Below, piece by piece: positions 17,401 through 29,500 of a stretch of DNA of 64,000 bases. The translations under genes were made by a program, and so were the position numbers. The stretch spans positions 2,421,001-2,485,000 of the forward strand of contig NC_080050.1 of the NCBI RefSeq assembly GCF_026212465.1, read 5' to 3'. Below the pieces are notes generated by a model. It searched no databases, was not told the DNA's origin, and worked only from the letters and a program-made list of their open reading frames with translations. Positions within the stretch are counted from its first letter, which is position 1; each line of letters starts with the position of its first letter. The DNA is from Amaranthus tricolor. Its lineage: Eukaryota; Streptophyta; Magnoliopsida; Caryophyllales; Amaranthaceae.

Positions 17401-17874
17401 TTGAAGAATCATATCGTAGACAAATGCACACGATTAAGTTCATGTTGCTCAGACGTATTGAAAGAATTAGTCACATCAATCAAGACAAGGGAAAGACAAT
17501 CTAACATCGATTTCTTAGTCGACAAAATGATCTTTCAAGTCGAAGAATTCCAAAATGCAATCAAAGCTGTCCCATGTGAAATCCTTTTTCAAGTTTCGAC
17601 AACGAATGAGAACTCTGTGGATAGAAATCGGGAGAAGATAGAGAACTCGAATCAATCAAGTTTGTTAGATGTAATGTCTTTAGGTTTGGTATCCACTTTG
17701 TTGATTGAGATTGTAGGGAGAATTGAAGAGATCGCGCAAGAAGTTGATAAGCTATCAAACATGGCCGAGTTCAAAATAAAGAAAGAAAACAAATTACAAG
17801 AAATTCAACCAGGTGCGTGTAATCAAACAAAAACTGAAGGTCAAGAAACAATGAAGGCCATTGAAGAGGTTTGA
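14454..17874 (+). CDS. ALMT: Aluminium-activated malate transporter family anion channel
   Basis: Five exons: 14454-14784, 15336-15476, 16006-16278, 16385-16503 and 17245-17874. All introns are GT-AG, phases are consistent, and they give a 497-residue protein, within the family range (about 450-550). The N-terminal half is a bundle of hydrophobic helices. It includes IHCVKVGVALSVVSLFYY, the MRPLYEGVGGNAMWAIMTVV block and FSRFIPTVKARFDYG, all characteristic of ALMT. The C-terminal half is cytosolic and helical, with the family WEP motif in FATWEPAHGRF and YPWKQYLKIGAAARSCAYC. ALMTs are malate/anion channels of the plasma membrane or tonoplast; which membrane applies here cannot be read from sequence. 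The ATG at 14454 has a good context (A at -3, G at +4) and no upstream in-frame ATG competes. Introns 1, 2 and 4 carry repeats. Confidence 0.95.
14797..15245 (+). repeat. Two and a half copies of a dispersed repeat in ALMT intron 1
   Basis: A block starting (T)GTGTTAGAGTA recurs at about 14797, 14991 and, changed, 15161. Each block is followed by CTCAACTATTAGCTTAAG, TTTGGTTGAGTTG and a (GGT)ATCAGAGC-like or GAGCGTGACAGC segment. Similar pieces occur near 12580 and, inverted, near 43250-43340, so this is a dispersed family that has duplicated in tandem here. Confidence 0.65.
15525..15964 (+). mobile_element. Dispersed repeat copy 2, inside ALMT intron 2
   Basis: Matches the reverse complement of copy 1 (8115-9885) without the nested insertion. 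It ends CATTTTTCCATCCCTAA. It fills most of the 529-bp intron 2 but leaves both splice sites clear. No transposase is encoded. Confidence 0.55.
16917..17207. mobile_element. Foldback MITE copy A in ALMT intron 4
   Basis: The ends are inverted relatives: TTGTAAGAGACGGTCTCTTT on the left and AAACGGTCTCTCAAAATACTAG on the right. The interior has about six degenerate units of a 20-22 bp repeat centred on GTAAGTAGGCATTAAG. Copies B (35166-35412) and C (41261-41490) belong to the same family. Confidence 0.7.
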
Positions 17875-18606
17875 GCTTTTGACCTTTAGCAATTGACGAA
17901 GAATATTAGTTGCTTCGTGTAGAGACCATCTCGACCTCCTGTATGTCATGAAAATCTCTTATAAACAAAATTTCAAAATGTCGTTCTTGCTATGTTACAA
18001 AAAGTATTCAATTCAGCTTAATTGATTCAAGTGAACAAGATTTTATTTTTCAGTTTAGATAATTTTCAGTCAGTTAGATCCTCAATTATGTTGATTGATA
18101 AGGCAAATAAGGAATAATAATGTTCATGGGCTGAGCTATACTGAAAAAATATATCAGCTTGCATCGTTTGGTGCATAAGCAACATAACATAATTCACTAG
18201 CTGATTCGCAATTCGCTCAAAACGACTCAAAAATGATCCAACGACAACCATAAAACACTTTTATCAATTTATGATTCGTGAGGCGATCAGTGCATTAGCT
18301 TGGAGTTAATTTCCGAGCAGAAAAGTTTCTGCCTAACTGCGCAAAACTGAACTAGGCTAAGCGAGCCTGAAGAAGTCAGGATCAAACCGAAAATACCAAA
18401 AACACAGCCCAACAATGTTGACAATTTCCATGAATATATAGATCGACGATTCACTTACAATTACATCGGTTCAACTAAAACACAACGATCAACGATACGA
18501 ACAAAAAAGGATTGATTTATTCATTTTAGTGATTCAATATGACATTTATGAACTTGAATGAAAAGATATGTACTTGGCTCAATGAGTAACTCGAATGTCA
18601 CGTATG
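17875..18606. other. Convergent intergenic space between ALMT and LRAT-domain genes
   Basis: Both flanking genes end here, so the interval should hold two 3' UTRs and polyadenylation sites. I see no other gene. Confidence 0.5.
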
Positions 18607-21600
18607 TCACAGAGTAATCAGTGCACTTGAAGATCCATCATCCGGAACCTCGTCCTCCTCGGATCCATTCCAGCCAAGGTTGACAGCCAGGTCTTCTACC
18701 GCGACCTTGATCACATCACTACGGACGCCAATATCAGTAGCATATCGGCTCATACAGTACATCCCAGCAGTGACGGTAGCTACACCAACAGGGCTTGGCA
18801 TCAGCAGTTTGAGAGGCGACGAAAGAAGAGCAGCCAGTGGGGCCCCAATGACAGAAGATGCTTGACCACTTCTTCCGACCCCTGGTGTATCAACTATCAA
18901 TAGACCGGTCTTACAGTACAAAGCAAAGTCCTCGCAGTTGTTCTTGAATACATCATAGTTCCCGAACCCATTTTGAAGAAGATACATAGCTCTGTGAATG
19001 ACAGTTTCGGAAGGATCAGATTCAGCTGTGGTGCATGTTCCACCCCTCAATTTGGCGAGAAAGGCAGACGGGGTGACTCCATATTCGAATAAGTAAAGTG
19101 ATCCATTGCCAAGAAAGCAATCTAGACAAGAGAGGACGACCCCACTACTCGGTTGCCTGAATCCGCAATCAGGAAAAGTTAGACAGGAAGAAGAGATACC
19201 CTTAATAAGATCGGAATTGTCCTCATCGTCTGCATTCAGAATCCTAGTGAAGTGAACTACTTTGCTTCCGCCAACGAATATACCTTCACAAACAGAACGC
19301 ACGCTGTAGTAAGAATATTGTATGTCAATTTGGACTAAGAACGTATGGAAGGGAGAAATAGACAACGTTCCAAGTCATCTAAATGAGTAATAACCCTTAA
19401 CTGGAGCTTTCAAGTATAAAAAGGAGACCCTCAGAAGATAGAAGAGGAAACATATATATGCATATTTCAACCAGGGTCACCAAAATCCATGGACACACGA
19501 TTTTTGAACCAGGTCAATCTACCTCAATCAGAGTTCATGTTCGGTCCATACACCAGAATTATTGAATTTGGAAAAACTCAACTTGATACATCATAATATA
19601 TTTAATACTTTGAAAAACTCTCAAAAGTAACACAAGTATCAATTTTTTTTCATATTTATCATATGGAACTCTTTATCCTAAAATTTCATACATGTGTTAA
19701 ATTATTCTTAAGGTATGAAGTTCGGTATTGATCTATATTTTAAACTCTAGAAACTATGATTTTGGGAACCCTATTCTTAATAAGAAAATTACATTACATC
19801 ATTGAACAAAATATAGTGTCTCACAATATCCAGGAGATATGCTTATAGATAAATAATACTTCATTGAACAAAATTATTCAAAACCCCAAGAGTTATTTTT
19901 CTAGTACCAAGAAAGTGCACAAGTGGGAAAATTTTTGAGTTCTTGGTAAAGAAAAAATACTCTTGCCAACAACTAATTCTTTTAATTATTCCTTTCGAGA
20001 ATGAAGGGCCACAGCTGATGAGCTTTCTCCCTACAAGAGGCTTTAAAATTCAGACTTTCCATTATAAACTAAAGACCCGAAAATCAGTGGCAAGTGCTTT
20101 ATCATTACAGCGCGCATAGAGAACATGGCGGTAGAACATAACCAAAAAAAATGTCACCAAAATGTTTTACTAATAGGCAAGATGCCCGAATGCCTAGCAA
20201 GGTGCCTCACTTCCTTGTCAAAATTGGCAAAGTCCTTGAACTAGACTGGTCGTTTACAGCATTCACCATAACTTTTCTTTTACGAGGGTTTAAAGGACTG
20301 GTCGTTCTACATAATTGCTAAAAAAGTATATATTATAATTTATATGAGAATATTCAATGTTTCAATTATAATTAAAAACATAATAAACGCCAAAAGCATA
20401 AACCAACTATTTAAAGTTGATCAAGTGATGACAAAAATGATGTGATTGCAACAATCTTTTAGTAATGCATTACAGATTTTCAGCATTTCATTCAAAGAAC
20501 ATGTTGGGACATTCACTTTAGAGTGACTCAATTCTGATTCAGCTTCCGCATCATCTCAAAATCATGTAAAACTGTCGAGGGTCAACAAGCATGACAAGAA
20601 TGATATCTTTTGAAAGTCCCTTAAAAGTGCCGATAACTATCACCAAACAAGATTGCCACATAGTATCCTACAAGGCTACAAAGCTAAGCCCCAAAAATAA
20701 GCATTCCTACACCAAATTACACATTACCACAATTAATTTATCTCCTAGCGCAATTAGCTTCCCAACTAGCTTAAAGTTTCAAAATACTAAACCTCGGAAT
20801 ATATACTCCCTCTGTCCCTTTCATTTTGCTCCACTTTCCATTTTAATTTGTCTACTGGTTTGCACATTTTCCTTTTTTGGCAATGGTCTCAATCTTATTT
20901 ATTTAATTTCATCCACAGACTTATACTATGTCTCCATCTTAACTTGTCATTTATATATCTACTCGTTTTTTGTCATATTCGCCAACCAAATTTTCCATTA
21001 CACTAAATTTTCACCCGTTTCACACTAATTGCAAAATGAGAGGGGAGAAGGAGTAACCTCTAACCAACAAGGAATATTATCCACCCACAATTTCTTTGCT
21101 TGATCATGCAAAATGTGCTTCCTAATTTGCCAATACAACAAACATTCCTACTCCATATGAAATTCATCCTCTTCTCCAATTTCACAACCAAAAATGAATA
21201 ACTTAACCCACTAGTTTTGATAGAGTTGGTAGTCTCTATCACGATTGAAACAACACGAACACGATATCATTTGACAGAAATCGACTTGGAGACAATACTA
21301 AAGTCATTCCTTAAAACTAAATGTAATTTTGTTGAATTATTCAATTATATTACATTTTTGTAAAGTTTTTGATTAAAATTATGAATCACAGAAAACTCAC
21401 ATGTGAACAAAAATGATCACAAGTTATGCAACAAACACTTGCTTGATTCTTTTCCTTCAAACAAAATTTTGACAGATTTTAACTCATTGCAAAGAAATCA
21501 CATAACACCATGAAAGAACCTAACTTTCTTTAAAAGAAAGCAAAATTGCCACAACCAAATCGTAGCAGTCAATACCCAACTCAAATTGTGCATTGCTCAC

Positions 21601-22063
21601 CATTATTTCATCGTCATCGTATCCGGTACATCCCGTTCATTAGAATTGCTCACCATTAATTCAAACCAAAATTCCAACACTAACAAAATGAATGAAGATT
21701 ATAACCTTAACTTTGCAAGAAATTAACAGTATTTGAATCAAGTCATAGCAACCAATAAGACAATAACCAACTCAAATCAAAATAGAATTGATCCTGCATT
21801 GCCCACCATTAGACTAGAAAAGATCATCATTCAAACTAACAAATCAAACAATTGAAGAAGAAAACAGTATTAATAACCCATAATTCCAATATTTAGAAAT
21901 TTAACAAAGATTAAAATTTTAATTAAGCAAGAAATTTTAAAACTAAAAATTAAAGGTTAGAAAAGGCACCATGATGGGAATAAGTAAAGACAGCCCTCCA
22001 AGTGTATATGTGATTTCCTGGTTTGATCTCATCTCTTTCTACCTTGTGACTCAGTAAACCCAT
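18607..22063 (-). CDS. LRAT/NC-domain protein (LRAT-like fold, NlpC/P60 superfamily)
   Basis: Two exons on the minus strand: 22063-21970 and 19283-18607. The GT-AG intron is about 2.7 kb, phase 1, and the protein has 256 residues. It opens [20 protein letters not shown] and has the HHGIFVGG segment with histidines 30-31. The [10 protein letters not shown] motif follows, with the probable catalytic Cys148, so the His...Cys pair of the LRAT (lecithin:retinol acyltransferase-like) fold is intact. A hydrophobic segment follows at about residues 165-205. Plant proteins of this type are about 250-260 residues and mostly uncharacterised, so the reaction (acyl transfer or thiol hydrolysis) is not known from sequence. 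An upstream ATG in the same frame (22150) adds 29 basic residues, but the family start is 22063. Confidence 0.92.
20816..21053. mobile_element. Stowaway-like MITE in the LRAT-gene intron
   Basis: A 238-bp element with inverted termini CTCCCTCTGTCCCTTTCATT and (reverse complement) CTCCTTCTCCCCTCTCATTT. It is flanked by the TA dinucleotide on both sides, the Tc1/mariner-type target duplication. No coding capacity. Open frames crossing it are fortuitous. Confidence 0.85.
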
Positions 22064-23580
22064 CTTTTTCTTCTCAAGTTTTACTCTTTTTTTTCTTCTG
22101 CTAAGTGATTTATTTATGTAACCCACGTCAATGCTGATTCTTTGAAACACAAAAAATAAGAAAATTGCTTGATTTCATCTACACTCTCCAACCAATATGG
22201 AATTAGTTAAGCAAACAGTCATTAATGATGGGTAATGACGTATTAAAAGGAATTTTTTAAGATTGGAATTGACAATTGGTAAAGAATGTCTTTAATGGAA
22301 AACCCATTTGGGAAAAAGAAAGGGAAATGAAATGGTGGGTGATAATGATGGCTTTAGTTTGGTTTATTCAATTAGAACTCCTACGGACTTTTTAAGACTT
22401 GAGTGTCCTCTAGGGCTGTAAAAAATAGAACCGAACTGTAATTATGTTCGAAATCAACTTATATTCAATCATTGATTGACCTATATTGATTGACTTGGAA
22501 TGCAGTGATCTGTAATCGATCGAAACTTAACTTAAACAATGACCGAACTCCACATGTAACCGATGATATTGATGACTTTTAGTTGGAGAGTAAATTTTAT
22601 TTTCAAGAAAGATTATGAATACTATTGAAAGTTAATTTTTTTTCTCCTCTCAGTGTATTCTATAATAAAAAAATTGTTTTTCAAAAGGGTGTAATTATTA
22701 ATGAAAAATTTTACTTTTGGTTTGGTGCGTGAGATTATGACCCGTAGAAAGTGGGTTGCTTTGAAACCGTTTGATGTAACCAGTAGATGTTGCTTTGTTG
22801 ATGTATGTTGATTATACAGCTTGGAGTACAGTGATTCTTGAAGTGTAACTAAAGCAATTAGATTCCCTTTCACTATGCAGCAGTGGTAACTTCTATCATC
22901 ACCCACCTGAGAAGGGATTAATTCTCGGTCTCCAATTGATTTTTACATAGTTTTAATATAAATAAATTTCAAATTCGTGTCAAAGTTGAATACATTACAA
23001 AGTCAGTAAAATATCAAATTGTCGAATCTGTTTTGAACACCTCACGCTGTGAAGCTAAACACCGTAAGAAAAAAAAAGCATGGTACCATCATGACATTTT
23101 ACAACTTATAAATTCTAACCATAGAATAGTCACTGGAAGAGTCTAACAAAAGCTACGGCTAGATGCTCTAGCGAATGTACCCAAATGAAAAATGTAAGCA
23201 AGCTTATAATAACAAGAAAAATGTGAAAGAGCAGGCCGGCTCTTGACCATGTTAATCAAATAACTTTATATGCTACATATAAACAGTAAATATGTTTTGT
23301 AAAATGGTACATAAGTTTTGGAAATTATGACGAATCATGTATCAAACTTTGTTTTATTATTCCATACTTTCCCTTTTTGCTTTGTATACATAGTTCTCTC
23401 AAACACTCATTAGTACATGCACATTCCCTTTTGTGTACATAAAATTGATCAAACGTATGGCTCCGTATTACAAATGAACTAATTAATGCACGCTTCTGGA
23501 AGAAAGAAAGAATAATAACACTAGCTGAATAGACAAACGTATGGCTCTGACCAAATGAAACTTGTGGTACTATATTTGGA
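22064..23580. other. Promoter side of the LRAT gene and 3' side of FKGP
   Basis: The right part should contain the FKGP 3' UTR and the left part the LRAT-gene promoter. I see no additional gene or complete repeat. Confidence 0.4.
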
Positions 23581-26500
23581 CTAGGCGAAGATACTCCAAT
23601 CATAGACTTTTACATCAAACTCCGAGCCCTTAGATAGCAGATGTCGCAATTCGTTAGCACTAACAGCATCCTTGGCAAGCAACAATGCAAAGCCACCGCC
23701 ACCAGCACCCACGAGCTTGTAACCACAACAATAAGGTTCGGAAAATTCGAAAAGTCGGTCAACAGATTGATTACTGCAAAATGGGTCCAGTTCTTGGTGC
23801 AACCTCCAAGCTTCCATCATGATGTTACCCAACTCATCTATGTCCCCGTTCATGAGAGCTTCCCTCCCTAATTTTGCAAGTTCAGCAAGACGCTTGATAC
23901 TAGATATAAGCAGGTTATCCCGTCTCAAGTAGCGTGTCACCACATTCTGTAAAACTCTGCGAGCAAGTCGAACCTGCAGTTGGTTAAAGTACTTTGTTTA
24001 AAAATCAACATAATGTTTTAAAGAAAACAACAAAATAGAAAAGATGATATTCAGTGACAGCAGGTTCAATCTATAGTTTCAAATGCCTACCCCAACAAAT
24101 TACAACCATTAGAAACACCACAATGATACAATATGTGGAGCGACACAAAACTACTTCCGAGTGACAAAATGGAAGAAGTTTGATCGAGAGGATGTCTTGG
24201 TCTCTTCAATATTAGCAACCTTGTCCAAAATGCCTACAAGACTTGACCTTCCACATTCAGAAGGGGGAAGAAATTACAATGAAGACATCCACCCAAAGAG
24301 AGGGGTGGCATTGGGGGGTCTATCTCGAGTTTGGGTTGGAAAATGTTTGGTCACGTCAAACTGGTGTCTTGTGTTCACAAAGGTTGCTGAATCAGTTCCA
24401 TTCAAATTTGAAGTCGAGTCTAAGTTGGGTCAGGTTCATAATGTCAGTTTATAATCGGGTAAAGCCCAGTTTGCACCAAGAAAATGGAAAATGTTTCAAT
24501 CAACAAAAATTAAAATTTAGTTGCAGGATATCTTTTCCTATTTGTGTGCCTGGGAAGGGGGTTGTCGAGACTCAAGTGTTTGTAACTAGTATGGAGGACC
24601 TCATTTTATAGAAAAAGAAAAATTAGAACCAGAAATGAATATCCATGAGACCGTGAGCACTTACTTGACCAGTGAAAACCACGAGCAGTCTCTGATGTAA
24701 CTCCAGCATCAACTCTGGAGATGCGGAGAGAGGATTGACCTGAAGCCGCAACGGGATTCCAGGGAAGCTAGTTGTAAATTTAATACCAGGATACAATCCT
24801 CCAATCTGGTCCTGCCACCCTCCCCCTGTGCCCATAAGTTGCTCCAGCACCAAAACAAGTCTGGCAACATTTTCTTCCCCATCATCACCGTCAATTATTT
24901 GTAGAAGTCCCTTTACCACAGCAGCAGCAAGTATGCTTGACGTCCCTAGGCCACTTCCACGTGGAACATTGGCCCAAGTTCTAACCTCCAAGCCCTTACC
25001 TTGAAGCTTCTTGTCATGAAGGACACCAGTAACAAGCAATGCGCACTTGACAAGCCTAAATGGATCATTAACATCAAATGGAGGGATTATGGAGGCAGGA
25101 TCCTGAACAATTAGCTCATTCAAAGCATCATCGGTAATTAGCACACTAGTCATTCTTGTCATTTTTATGATTGTGCCAACTGGGAGATGACCTTCCAGAC
25201 AGATAGCCATGTTAAGAACACAACCAGCACGCTCTAAGCTCCATGGTGGAGTATCACTCCAACCCCCAACAAAATCAACACGAACTGGTAATTCAACCTT
25301 CACACTTCTAAACACGTTTTGCTGCTCTGCAACATTGTCATGTATGCTGCCCTGGTGTGAAGATGACATCCCAAGGGATGCATCCAAAAGATCCTCTATG
25401 GACAAAAAGAATATACAAAGACATAAGCACATTAGAATCCATGTTTATCAACCAATCCTCAATTGAAGATTAAATACCTTTAAAACCATATCTTACAGCT
25501 GAAGCAGTTTCATCAGCAACTGCAGCCCAAACTTTATTTTCCAGCTCATTTGCTAGTGCTTCATTTTTACAAGCACGGAGAAGATCTACTTTCACCTGAT
25601 ATGCACGACTTTTAGGAACTAATGTTGTGTTATGCACCTGCAAACTGGGACACATTGCCATTAGATCTTTGCAGATTTCAGCTCCTGATAATTCCATTTG
25701 CAGTATCTCTTCAGACAACTGAGACAAATTACGTCCAAGCAATCCAAAGCCGATACATGCTCTTGCAATACCCGCAGCTAGATCAGCTTGATGACTACTG
25801 GAACCCGAACACATTTTCTGAAAGTCAATGGATCTATGCAGCACTTCCAAACTAACACGAGGAGACCTTTTCCATAAGAAAAGCATGGATTGGTTTTTCT
25901 GGCCGCTCAAACCCATTAACCATGATGCTAACTGAAGCATTTCAAAGTATGGGAGGATTGGGAATATTCTTGCATTCCATAAGCATTTTTCACCAACTTC
26001 TGAACTCCAGAGATCAATTTCTTGAATGCATAAATCATGCAATACCTTCTGCCATGGTCTTCCACAAAATGTCCCATCCTTATATATTGATGTCTTCGGA
26101 TTATCATGAAGGCCACAGTACACAATAACCCGATCACTGCGATCAGATAACGGTACCTCCCAGATACAGTGTCGGTCTGGAAGCATAAATCTTATTGGAT
26201 CTTTAACTATCCCATCAATAGTCCCAGGAACATTGACACTAACAACAATAGACAAAGAACCAATTTGTATTCCACTTGAAATGGAAGAATCATATATCAG
26301 AGAATCTTCTCCAACTGAAACTCCTGGTGCAATTTTACTGGATAGTACGATTGCAGATGCTGCAATGTCAGACGCAGTGGTTGCTGGAATAGAGCATAAA
26401 TGCCTTCGCCCCACAAGTCCGGAGTCAGCACCAGTAAGATGATCCAATACTTCACTTGATGTTCCGAAATGCAAAAAGAGCAACTCGTCTGCACAAGAAA

Positions 26501-29500
26501 TATAACCAAACATCAAACTCCATAAAACAATTTCATAAATCATGATATGCTGAGGATGGACATGCATGTGACATGGGAGCCCAGGAGGAAGTGCTGGGTA
26601 AGAGAGTGTGGAACAAAGATAAAGGGAAGATGATTGCAACTCAAGAAATCATATTCCATCTATGCTCACAAAGAAGCAACACTAACAATGCATTGTTATA
26701 ACTGTATCATCCCCTTGTAAACTTTGGTTAACCAATCATGATTCAGTGGCTCAGTGCAGCACAAGCAAACACTAGAACAATCTTGTATCAACCCTACTAG
26801 CACAATCTTGCCAACTTCAGGACTAGAAAAGACACTAGAAAGTTGAGATAAAAAAGGAGTATGAGTCAGTGGCTCAGTGCAGCACAAGCAAACACATAAC
26901 TGGTAAATATGAATAATGTGACCAATAGTCTTCATGATTCAGATAATTATGACATACGATCACAATAGCTAAACATTTGTTGTTTTCCCAATTTATTGAC
27001 AAGTTCCTCCCCTAATGGCCGCTTCTTTAACCAATCATGTTTGGTGGGAACCCAAGCCGCAACTAGATCTTCATACAAGCTCATCTGCAAACAATACAAA
27101 GAAAAATCAGAGCATTGTGTTAATCCAATATGCAAAACGCAATGGCATTCTGATATGAGCATATGAGATATCTTCAGAAATTGTTAAAAAAGAAGTTCAG
27201 AAGGTAGAATGCAAAAACGAATAAAGGTAATTATAAGGGATGTAGGTAAGTGAGGCGTTAAGATGGACCTAGTGTAGATTCTCTTCACAGGGACTCCAAG
27301 ACCTCAACAAACCTTGCAAATGATGCATGAATGACCACTAAGAGAAGACCATAAACCGCTGATGGGGGAAGCAGGCAGAAGCCTCCCAAATGGCCATAAA
27401 ACATAATAATTATTGCTAACAAATACTTTAAGCTATCAAAGTTGGTTTAGTGTTGGTAGCAAAGAATATTCAGTGACCAGTGGGTGCACTTGTACATGGC
27501 ATTTATTGATTCCTCACTTATTTTGCCTTCTTCAATGAATTTCTTTTACAGTACTACTCTTAAAAATCTCCAACTTTTTTTGCATCACAATGCTTGTCAC
27601 AGCAATCACACTGTATGCAGTCAGCATAAGAAGCTTTTAAAGGAAAAGAAAATTGATTTAAAATGAAAGCTTGCCTCTTTTTTACTATCCAGAAGCTGCA
27701 GAATCATAGATTGGCAAGAGCAAGCAAGCTCAACAAGAGCAAACCATGCTTTACCTCTAACTGCTATGATTCCAGTGTCGAGCAATGTTCTTCCATCCTC
27801 CAGGAGAGCTTGACTATCGACAAGATCATCCTTGCTGGGTTTTTGCAGAAGATTCTCAACAACACTGACAGAAGAAGACGACTCCGGAAACGCAGTTTTA
27901 GAAGCTACAACAACCCCATGGTTAGCGGCAATGTCAAGAGTTATGGGAACTGTGATGATGCATGATGCATCCTCGGGAAGAATCAGATTGGAAGCATCAA
28001 AGCAAGGAAGGACGTCCCCCGTCATAATGAATAAACCACCTACATAGACAAGACAGCTTAGTGCTAGGATTACATGCATTAATAACACTAAATAGATGAA
28101 TAATAAAGTTACAAGTTATAATAATGTAGCAGAGGCTTTGAGATTCAAATCAAAGAATGAGTTACCACGCCAAACTGAGAAATACACCAAGAATTTTATA
28201 TGCTAGTCATTCAGGCATAACACTAGATAGATGAATAATAAAGTTATCAAGTAGCATTGACAAAAGAGGTAACATAAATTTGTTCTAGTTTATATGCTAG
28301 TCATTCAAGCATAATGGAAACAAAAGCTAGTGAAACTAAAACATAATCAGCAGAATTGTAAGAAATACAGAACAAGATAGTCCCCTAAACAAATTTGGAA
28401 TGCATGTGTACAAATAGAAACTCAAAATAGGTTCCTCAAGTCTACAGAACCACATAAAGAAGAGGGGGTTATCTACGCCAAAAATGTTCAAAAGCAACAC
28501 CAGTGTGACTGACAAACACATCAAGAAATAACAAACGAAACCAAACAAAACCTATCAAACCTCAACCAACTAGCTTAGCTACACGAAAGCCTTTAGAAAT
28601 CAGTATCACCACCAAGATAAGACTCCACTGAAGATAAAATCAGAAGTGTTTTTCTTCAATAGAAAAAAACTAAAAGAATTTAAATGGAACTGACAGGTAC
28701 TGTAGCGAGTCCCTTGTGTATTAGACAAGCAGATGCCCTTAACCTAAGAATACGCATGCTTTTGATTGAGCAATTAGTAAAGTGTTGATACTTCCATTAG
28801 ATTTCTAACTTAGATAGAATATGATGCAAATATAAGATTATTGGCTAGTTAGGAAACTGAATGCATTTCAGGATTCAATGCTAAAACCTACTAATGACCT
28901 TTGCTTTTGAAAGCTTGCCTGGCACAGGATGATATTGCAAGTATATGGTCAAAAAGTAAAGGAACAGGCCCATCAGGGTCATCTGCTGCCAAATATGGAA
29001 GCGGCAGGAAAACCTTTCCCATAGGATTGGCCCATGGAACTCTTTTAGAGTCACCTCCGGCATGCAGCAACAGTATATGCTTTCTTGCCAAAAAATCAGT
29101 GTATTGTAGGTCAGAAACTCTATCGTCAAACTTCTCATCAGAACGAGAATCTATATTTTCGTCGGCTCGTATCACCGCCTGTACGTCATACAAAAAAGCA
29201 GTTGAGTTTCAGAATGAAGCCAGAGATATAATCAACGGAAAGCACAGGTAATTGGAGCAGTTCAAGCCTCTAAGATGATTTACCATGTCATCATAACAAA
29301 ACTAAAGAAAGCCAGAGACATACTGGACACAAAGCTACTAAAGAAACAAAAAAAAAAAAACACTAATTAAACATAGCAATACTGTGCACTTGCGAAGTAT
29401 GTAAAAGCATGCCCAAAAAAGAAAAGAGTAAAAGATAAATAGGAATGATGTAATTTGCTTTGTTTGGTAAATATGATCATTTAAATACCTAAAGCAAGAA

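Noticed and set aside
25622..26442. Plus-strand frames opposite FKGP exon 5
   Set aside because: Antisense to a strongly conserved coding exon, with no recognisable product.
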